DNA of 34,026 nucleotides. Source: Hyphomicrobiales bacterium. GTDB taxonomy: Bacteria > Pseudomonadota > Alphaproteobacteria > Rhizobiales > Methyloligellaceae. This document shows positions 28,499 to 34,026 of this stretch, in pieces. Both the position numbers and the translations under genes were made by a program. The stretch is from assembly GCA_003135455.1 (NCBI GenBank), contig PLBV01000095.1:1-34026 (forward strand), read 5' to 3'. Position 1 is the first letter of the stretch. The number at the start of each line of letters is the position of its first letter. A model generated the notes under the pieces. It was not told where the DNA came from. It worked only from the letters and a program-made list of their open reading frames with translations, and searched no databases.

Positions 28499-28741
28499 AG
28501 CAAAAGAGCTTAATTGAGGAGTGCCTCCAGATCGGTAAGGCGCAGCGCATCTCGGGCTTGGCCACAGATGCTCGTCCGCGCCCACCCGCGTAGTCTGCAG
28601 TGAACGCCTCGGGAACTTAGCTCGGGATTATCTCGGGACTTTTCGCGCCGTCTCGGGACTTTTGGGTCCCTTTCGTTCCCTTTTTCGGGAACGGCGGCGC
28701 GGGCCGGGAAAGGCGAAAGCCCTGGTTATTAGGGGATAAAG

Positions 28742-28819
28742 TGGTCGGAGCGGGGAGATTTGAACTCCCGACCCCCGGTCCCCCAGACCGGTGCGCTAAC
28801 CGAGCTGCGCTACGCTCCG
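28742..28819 (-). tRNA. tRNA-Pro (anticodon GGG), CCA encoded
   Basis: Reverse complement CGGAGCGTAGCGCAGCTCGGTTAGCGCACCGGTCTGGGGGACCGGGGGTCGGGAGTTCAAATCTCCCCGCTCCGACCA; anticodon loop CTGGGGG. Confidence 0.95.
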
Positions 28820-28878
28820 ATGCCGTTTCGCTTATGCGCTTGGATATACACGCTCACGCCCGGGAGACAAGGCATCAC

Positions 28879-28984
28879 CTAGGGCATGATCTTAGAAAAG
28901 TGGGAACCGGTTTTCCGAAAAGATCATGCTCAAACAAAAGACTAGAGCGCTGTCGTGATTCTATTTTACGCGATAGCGTTCTAG
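28879..28984. repeat. Second copy of the composite intergenic repeat (Y + X), inverted relative to 18861-19023, bounded by CTAG
   Basis: GGGCATGATCTTAGAAAAGTGGGAACCGGTTTTCCGAAAAGATCATGCTC followed by CTAGAGCGCTGTCGTGATTCTATTTTACGCGATAGCGTTCTAG. Confidence 0.85.
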
Positions 28985-28997
28985 GGATGGGGCTTGG

Positions 28998-29510
28998 CTA
29001 TCCCTTGGCGGCGGCCAGGATCCGCTGGCAGGCCTCGATCTCTTCCAGCACCGCGCTTACGGTTTCGGCGTCGAGCCCAGGCTCGGCAACCCCGCCCCGC
29101 ATCCGGTACGAGCCGGCGCCCTGGGAGCCGAGGCTCTGCGCCGCTTCGGCGGCGACGTCGGGAATCTCCCGCTCGCTGCCTATCTCGTCCTCGTCTTGAG
29201 CGATGTGATGCCGGTAGTCCATGACGAAGCGGGGACCCTGCTCGCGCAGGATCTTCTGGACCCCTCTGATGGTGTAGCCATCCTCATAGAGGAGGAAGCG
29301 AATGCCGCGTAACAGAGCCACGTCCTCGGGCCGGTAGTAGCGGCGGCCGCCGCCCCGCTTCATCGGCTTGAGTTGGGCGAACTTCGCCTCCCAGAATCGG
29401 AGCACGTGCTTCGGCACGTCGAGCTCGTCAGCAACCTCGCTGATCGTGCGAAATGCCTCGGGCGCTTTGTCCAAAGCTCCACCTCCCGGCCGTCGAGAGC
29501 CTTCCAGCAT
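28998..29510 (-). CDS. MerR family transcriptional regulator
   Basis: [69 protein letters not shown]. Confidence 0.92.
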   Translation of the reverse strand: MLEGSRRPGGGALDKAPEAFRTISEVADELDVPKHVLRFWEAKFAQLKPMKRGGGRRYYRPEDVALLRGIRFLLYEDGYTIRGVQKILREQGPRFVMDYRHHIAQDEDEIGSEREIPDVAAEAAQSLGSQGAGSYRMRGGVAEPGLDAETVSAVLEEIEACQRILAAAKG

Positions 29511-29525
29511 TACACTCAGGCAGGC

Positions 29526-29843
29526 CTATTCGGCCGCCTTTCTCCGCGATAGCGTTTCATTGATGCGCTGCTTCATGATGTTGCTCGCACGGAACACGAG
29601 AACACGCCGCGGCGTAATTGGCACTTCCTGGCCCGTCTTGGGGTTGCGTCCGACGCGCTGGCCCTTGTCTCTGATCCCGAACGAGCCGAATGAGGATAGC
29701 TTGACCGTCTGGCCTCGCTCAAGGCTCGCCACGATCTCGCGGAGCACGAGCTCCACGATCTCGGCGGATTCGTTCCGCGGCAAGCCAACTTTCTGAAACA
29801 CGGCCTCGGCCAAATCGGCACGTGTCAGTGTCTTCCCGCTCAT
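29526..29843 (-). CDS. ihfA: integration host factor subunit alpha
   Basis: [82 protein letters not shown]; start MSGKT at 29843. Confidence 0.96.
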   Translation of the reverse strand: MSGKTLTRADLAEAVFQKVGLPRNESAEIVELVLREIVASLERGQTVKLSSFGSFGIRDKGQRVGRNPKTGQEVPITPRRVLVFRASNIMKQRINETLSRRKAAE

Positions 29844-29989
29844 TTGCGTATAGCTCCCCCGTCGCGGGACGAACGACAATGCTAATCGAGGGGCTCCGAT
29901 GCGGTCAATTCCTACTGTGATCAAATTCCTGATATTGCATCATTTTTTGTGGAGGTGTGACTTTCGCGCGGCACTCAGGTTGCAAAGCT

Positions 29990-30967
29990 TCACCAACGGA
30001 TGAGGACAGCGCCCCAGGTGAAGCCGCCACCCATGGCTTCCATGAGCACGAGATCGCCCTGCTTGATCCGGCCATCGCCGCAAGCGGTGCTGAGCGCCAG
30101 CGGTATGGACGCGGCGGACGTATTGGCGTGCTTGTCCACGGTGACGATAATGCGCTCCGGGTCGAGCCCGAGTTTCTTGGCCGCACCGTCCAGGATGCGC
30201 TTATTGGCCTGGTGAGGCACGAACCAGTCGATGTCCGAGGCCTTATGGCCGGCTTGCGCCAGCGTCGCGTCGATCACTTCGCTGATCTTGGTGACGGCAT
30301 GGCGAAACACTTCCGGGCCGTCCATGCGCACATGGCCGACGGTGCCGGTGGATGACGGGCCGCCATCGACAAAGAGCTTGTCGCGGTAGCGGCCGTCGGA
30401 GCGCAGGCAGGTGGCCAGGATCCCCCGGTCGGTGGCGGCGCCGTTCAGCATCTGGGCCTCCACCACCACGGCGCCCGCCCCGTCGCCGAACAGCACGCAA
30501 GTGGAGCGGTCCTGCCAATCGAGGATGCGGGAGAAGGCTTCGGCGCCGATCACCAGCGCACGCTTGAACTGGCCGCCTTTCAGGAAGTTATCGGCGGTGG
30601 TTAGCGCGAACACGAAGCCCGAGCAGACCGCCTGCAGGTCGAAGGCAGCCCCATGGGTGATACCGAGCTCCGCCTGGATGGTGACGGCAGTGGCGGGAAA
30701 GGTCTGATCTGGGGTGGAGGTGGCGAGCACGATGAGGTCGATGTCCTGAGCATCGATTCCTGCGTGCTTCAGGGCCTGTCTGGCCGCAGCCGTCCCCATG
30801 GCCGAGGTGAGCTCCCCCTCGGCTGCGATATGGCGCTGCTTGATGCCAGTCCGCTCGGTGATCCACTGATCCGTGGTGTCGATCAGCTTTGCGAGGTCTT
30901 GATTGGTGAGAATCCGCTCGGGCAGGTATGCACCGCACCCTCTGATCACGCTCCGCAACTGGCTCAA
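29990..30967 (-). CDS. fabH: beta-ketoacyl-ACP synthase III
   Basis: [89 protein letters not shown]. Confidence 0.97.
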   Translation of the reverse strand: MSQLRSVIRGCGAYLPERILTNQDLAKLIDTTDQWITERTGIKQRHIAAEGELTSAMGTAAARQALKHAGIDAQDIDLIVLATSTPDQTFPATAVTIQAELGITHGAAFDLQAVCSGFVFALTTADNFLKGGQFKRALVIGAEAFSRILDWQDRSTCVLFGDGAGAVVVEAQMLNGAATDRGILATCLRSDGRYRDKLFVDGGPSSTGTVGHVRMDGPEVFRHAVTKISEVIDATLAQAGHKASDIDWFVPHQANKRILDGAAKKLGLDPERIIVTVDKHANTSAASIPLALSTACGDGRIKQGDLVLMEAMGGGFTWGAVLIRW

Positions 30968-30987
30968 TTCCGTCTCATCCCTAGAGC

Positions 30988-32031
30988 TTACGCCGCACCG
31001 TCGAGGTCGAGCTTGGCATGAAATTGGGAGACGTCGCTGGCGAGCCGCTTCACCACCCCGCTCGATGCCATGTCGAAGGCGGTGTCGATGGCGCTGGCGA
31101 AGCCCGTGGCGTCGGTCCCACCGTGGCTTTTGACGACGATGCCGTTAAGTCCAAGAAATATGCCGCCATTCAGGTGGCGCGGATCCAACTTTTCCTTTAG
31201 AGCGCGGAAGGCGCCCTGCGCCAGGAGGGCACCGGTGCGAGCAAGCAGCGACCGCCCCATGGCGGCGCGCAAATACTCGCCGATCTGCTTAGCGGTTCCT
31301 TCGGCGGTCTTCAAGGCGATGTTGCCGGTGAAGCCGTCGGTGACCACCACATCGACCACGCCGTGGCCAATGGCGTCGCCCTCGACGAAACCATGATAAT
31401 CGATGGGAAGGGGCGCATCCTTCAGCGTTGCCGCCGCCTGCTTGATTTCCCCCAGGCCCTTGACCTCCTCGACCCCGATATTGAGGAGCCCGATCGAGGG
31501 CCGCTCAATTCCGAACAGCGCCCGGGCCATGGCGGCGCCCATCAGCGCAAACTCCACGAGCTGGCGCGCGTCGGCGCCTACATTGGCGCCTACATCGAGC
31601 ACGATGCACTCGCTCTCGACGGTCGGCCAGATGACGGCGATGGCCGGCCGGTCGATGCCCTCGATGGTCTTCAGGCAGAATTTGGCCATGGCCATGAGCG
31701 CGCCGGTATTGCCGGCGGATACGGCGGCATCGGCGCGCCCGTCGCGCACCGCCTCGAGGCTGAGCCACATGCTCGACCGCCAGCGGCCCTTGCGCAGCGC
31801 CTGGCTCGGCTTGGCGTCCATGGCGACCGCCACGTCGGTATGGATGATCACGGCCTTCTTGGCGAGTGCGGGAAAGGGCGCAAGCTCGGGCTCGATGCGA
31901 GCGGCGTCGCCCACCAGCAGAAATCGTATGTCGGGATGGCGAATAAGCGCGATGGCAGCCCCGGGAACGACCACGCATGGTCCGTGGTCCCCACCCATGG
32001 CGTCGAGCGCTATGGTGACTGGCGCACCCAT
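30988..32031 (-). CDS. plsX: phosphate acyltransferase PlsX
   Basis: [11 protein letters not shown]-type start ([29 protein letters not shown]), [34 protein letters not shown]. Confidence 0.96.
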   Translation of the reverse strand: MGAPVTIALDAMGGDHGPCVVVPGAAIALIRHPDIRFLLVGDAARIEPELAPFPALAKKAVIIHTDVAVAMDAKPSQALRKGRWRSSMWLSLEAVRDGRADAAVSAGNTGALMAMAKFCLKTIEGIDRPAIAVIWPTVESECIVLDVGANVGADARQLVEFALMGAAMARALFGIERPSIGLLNIGVEEVKGLGEIKQAAATLKDAPLPIDYHGFVEGDAIGHGVVDVVVTDGFTGNIALKTAEGTAKQIGEYLRAAMGRSLLARTGALLAQGAFRALKEKLDPRHLNGGIFLGLNGIVVKSHGGTDATGFASAIDTAFDMASSGVVKRLASDVSQFHAKLDLDGAA

Positions 32032-32176
32032 TTTCACCGACCGAATAGGAAAGATTGCACGGCGCGCGGCGGTATGACCGCGACACCCCCCAAGAGAGAA
32101 CCCGAATAGACGCAAATGCCAGCCAGGGGCAACCGGATTTTGCCAGGGCAAAACGGCGCGGGTTTCCGCCGCTTGT

Positions 32177-32746
32177 TTAGTCTCGCTTCAGCAGGGCGAG
32201 CTTGGCGAAGGGGCCTTTGGCCGCATCGCGGCCCGCGTCCGACGTCTCGCTTTCCTGCCAGGCAAGGCTCGCCCCCTCGCGTTTCGGGTAGGGGTCGAGC
32301 GCGGTGGCAAAAGTCTCGTAGATCAGGGAGCCGAGGTCGATCTTGCCGTCGACGATCGGTTCGGGCCAGTCGCGCAAAGGATGGGCGTTAGGATCCTCGG
32401 CGCGCGCCTCCAGCTGCTCGATCATGGCAAGCGGCCAAAACTCCGCCTCCACCGGGACTTCGAGCCTGCACTCTACCGGCTCGAGCGACAGGACGCAGGC
32501 CTGGATTGCAGTCGCTTGAAGCGTTCCTTTTAGCCCGATGCGGCCGCCGCCATGGCGGCGGAGCCGGCAGGCAAAGCCAAGCCGGTCGAGCGCAACCAGA
32601 TCGAGCATGGCGGCAATGGCCTGGCGCTCGGCGGCATTGGCCTCGATTAGGCTCTTCTCGCCATCCCCGATGTCATCGATCTTGACGTGCCGCTTGAACG
32701 GCAAGGGCTCGGTGCTCAGGCTCGTCTCTTTTTCCGTCTTGTCCAT
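32177..32746 (-). CDS. DUF177 (YceD-like) protein
   Basis: Position next to plsX and [22 protein letters not shown] / [22 protein letters not shown] typical of DUF177. Confidence 0.85.
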   Translation of the reverse strand: MDKTEKETSLSTEPLPFKRHVKIDDIGDGEKSLIEANAAERQAIAAMLDLVALDRLGFACRLRRHGGGRIGLKGTLQATAIQACVLSLEPVECRLEVPVEAEFWPLAMIEQLEARAEDPNAHPLRDWPEPIVDGKIDLGSLIYETFATALDPYPKREGASLAWQESETSDAGRDAAKGPFAKLALLKRD

Positions 32747-33300
32747 GGGTGTTCGTCGATCTCGGCAAAATGGAGCTCGCCCGCACAGAGGCCGTCAAAG
32801 GATTGGCGCTCGAGCTCCTTCACGATCCCCTTCACGTAGGATGCCAAAGCCCGGCTTGCAGCCTCTGCGCGCTTCGGGTCGGTGGGTAAGGCTTCAGCAA
32901 TAGCGTCGTCAAAGGCCGCATCGCCCGCCTGAAGCGCCGCGTCATAGGCTTGCAGCAGAGCATGGCTTGAGGCCACGATCCCTCTCACCTTTTTCGGGAT
33001 CGCCAGGTCGCCGATGCCCACCTCCCGCAGCACCGTCTCCATGTCGCGCGCAAACCGGTTCATGAGCTGTTGGGCAAGCTCGCGGCCTGGCGCCCCTTCC
33101 TTCTTCAGGCGGTGGAGGAGGGCAAACAGGTGAAACGACAGGACGACGAACCTGCCGTCGACGGTGTCGGGAGCGCCGAAGTTCCGGTAGAAAACCGGGA
33201 GCCGTGCCTGCGCCACAATCACGCCATAGAGTTTGTCAGTGTTGCGCTTGGCCAAGCGCCGCCGGAAGAGGCGGTCGAGAGGGTTCAACGGACGGGGCAC
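32716..33300 (-). CDS. ubiquinol-cytochrome c chaperone family protein
   Basis: YGVIVAQARLPVFYRNFGAPDTVDGRFVVLSFHLFALLHRL, MNRFARDMETVLREVGIGDLAIPKKVR. Confidence 0.9.
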   Translation of the reverse strand: MPRPLNPLDRLFRRRLAKRNTDKLYGVIVAQARLPVFYRNFGAPDTVDGRFVVLSFHLFALLHRLKKEGAPGRELAQQLMNRFARDMETVLREVGIGDLAIPKKVRGIVASSHALLQAYDAALQAGDAAFDDAIAEALPTDPKRAEAASRALASYVKGIVKELERQSFDGLCAGELHFAEIDEHPWTRRKKRRA

Positions 33301-33433
33301 TTCGTCTAACCTTGGCCTGAAGCTCGTGGGTCAACGGTCTTTACGGGTCGGGCTCCCGAGGGTTGGGATGTGGTGGGAAGACGCTGCATCGGACGCGGTC
33401 GGGTTCTCAAGGGTTCAGCGGGGGGCATCCGGA

Positions 33434-33964
33434 GTGAATAGGGTCAAGCCGGCGGCCTTAAGGTCGAAGCTGCTTGGGCTTGCGGGCCTCCCCATGCTGC
33501 TCATTGCCGCGCCACTTGTCATTGCCGCGCCACTTGCCGGCTGCGGTGTCCAGATCGATCGCCACGGCCACGTCTTCACCGACGTTGATGTCGGGCAGGT
33601 GCAAGCCGGTATGTCCAAGGACCAGGTCAAGGCCACTCTCGGCTCGCCCGACACGACCGGCACGATCAACGGCGAGGCCTACTACTATATCGCGACGACG
33701 CAGAAGTCCTACGCCTTCTTCAAGCCGTGGGAAATCGACCGGCAGGTCATGGCGGTCTATTTCGACAACCACCAGACCGTCCAGCAGGTCGCCCATTACG
33801 GGCTGAAGGACGGCATCGTCGTCAATTATGCCAAGGACGAGACGCCGGCTCGCGGCAAGGACCTCAGCGTGATCGAGCAGCTGTTCGGCAACATCTCGCA
33901 GCGCAAGCTGTTCAAGGACCAGCGAGCGGCGCAGGGTAGCGGTATCCCCGGCGCCACTCCTTAA
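33434..33964 (+). CDS. bamE: outer membrane protein assembly factor BamE (SmpA/OmlA)
   Basis: Lipobox APLAGC; GQVQAGMSKDQVKATLGSPDTTGTINGEAYYYIATTQKSYAFFKPWEIDRQVMAVYFD; probable GTG start at 33434. Confidence 0.9.
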   Translation: MNRVKPAALRSKLLGLAGLPMLLIAAPLVIAAPLAGCGVQIDRHGHVFTDVDVGQVQAGMSKDQVKATLGSPDTTGTINGEAYYYIATTQKSYAFFKPWEIDRQVMAVYFDNHQTVQQVAHYGLKDGIVVNYAKDETPARGKDLSVIEQLFGNISQRKLFKDQRAAQGSGIPGATP

Positions 33965-34026
33965 GCCTCTGGCTCACCCCCTGCCTAATGGGCAAGCACG
34001 GCGAGCAGCAGCAGCGCCACGATGTT

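Noticed and set aside
32031-32177. Missing rpmF between DUF177 and plsX
   Set aside because: The yceD-rpmF-plsX order is common in other bacteria, but absence of rpmF here is ordinary for alphaproteobacteria, so not treated as a finding.
1-34026. CRISPR array, retron, or complete defence island
   Set aside because: No regularly spaced repeats, Cas proteins, reverse transcriptase or multi-gene defence cassette visible in the translated ORFs.

Overview
GC-rich alphaproteobacterial (Hyphomicrobiales/Rhizobiales-like) chromosomal window, mostly housekeeping genes with a few accessory patches. Left to right: IS6-family transposase remnant at the edge; tRNA-Glu(UUC); recJ and glpX; a decayed BrnT-type toxin/Xre antitoxin locus; hom; an AlaC-like aminotransferase; a small lipoprotein; phaC; argC; rpsI-rplM; enoyl-CoA hydratase; CoA-binding protein; a secreted small protein; an O-acetylhomoserine sulfhydrylase-like gene; ctaA/COX15; DUF2842. 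A polysaccharide locus follows (deacetylase, CelD-like GNAT, Wzz/GumC with a degenerate kinase domain, Wza-like lipoprotein, glycosyltransferase, polyprenyl-P sugar transferase, Wzy/ligase-like protein), then marC, then a lower-GC patch next to tRNA-Pro(GGG) with an orphan PD-(D/E)XK-like ORF and a phage-like HTH fragment. The right end is merR, ihfA, fabH, plsX, DUF177, a ubiquinol-cytochrome c chaperone and bamE. Most interesting points: the BrnT/antitoxin locus with an in-frame amber and an apparent fusion; a composite CTAG-bounded intergenic repeat at two loci that supplies the stop codons of two convergent genes; the tRNA-Pro patch; the pseudo-BY-kinase; a strong hairpin in the rplM 5' leader; and a consensus IHF site upstream of ihfA. 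No CRISPR array or clearly intact novel defence system was seen. Family calls come from reading the translations; no database search was run.
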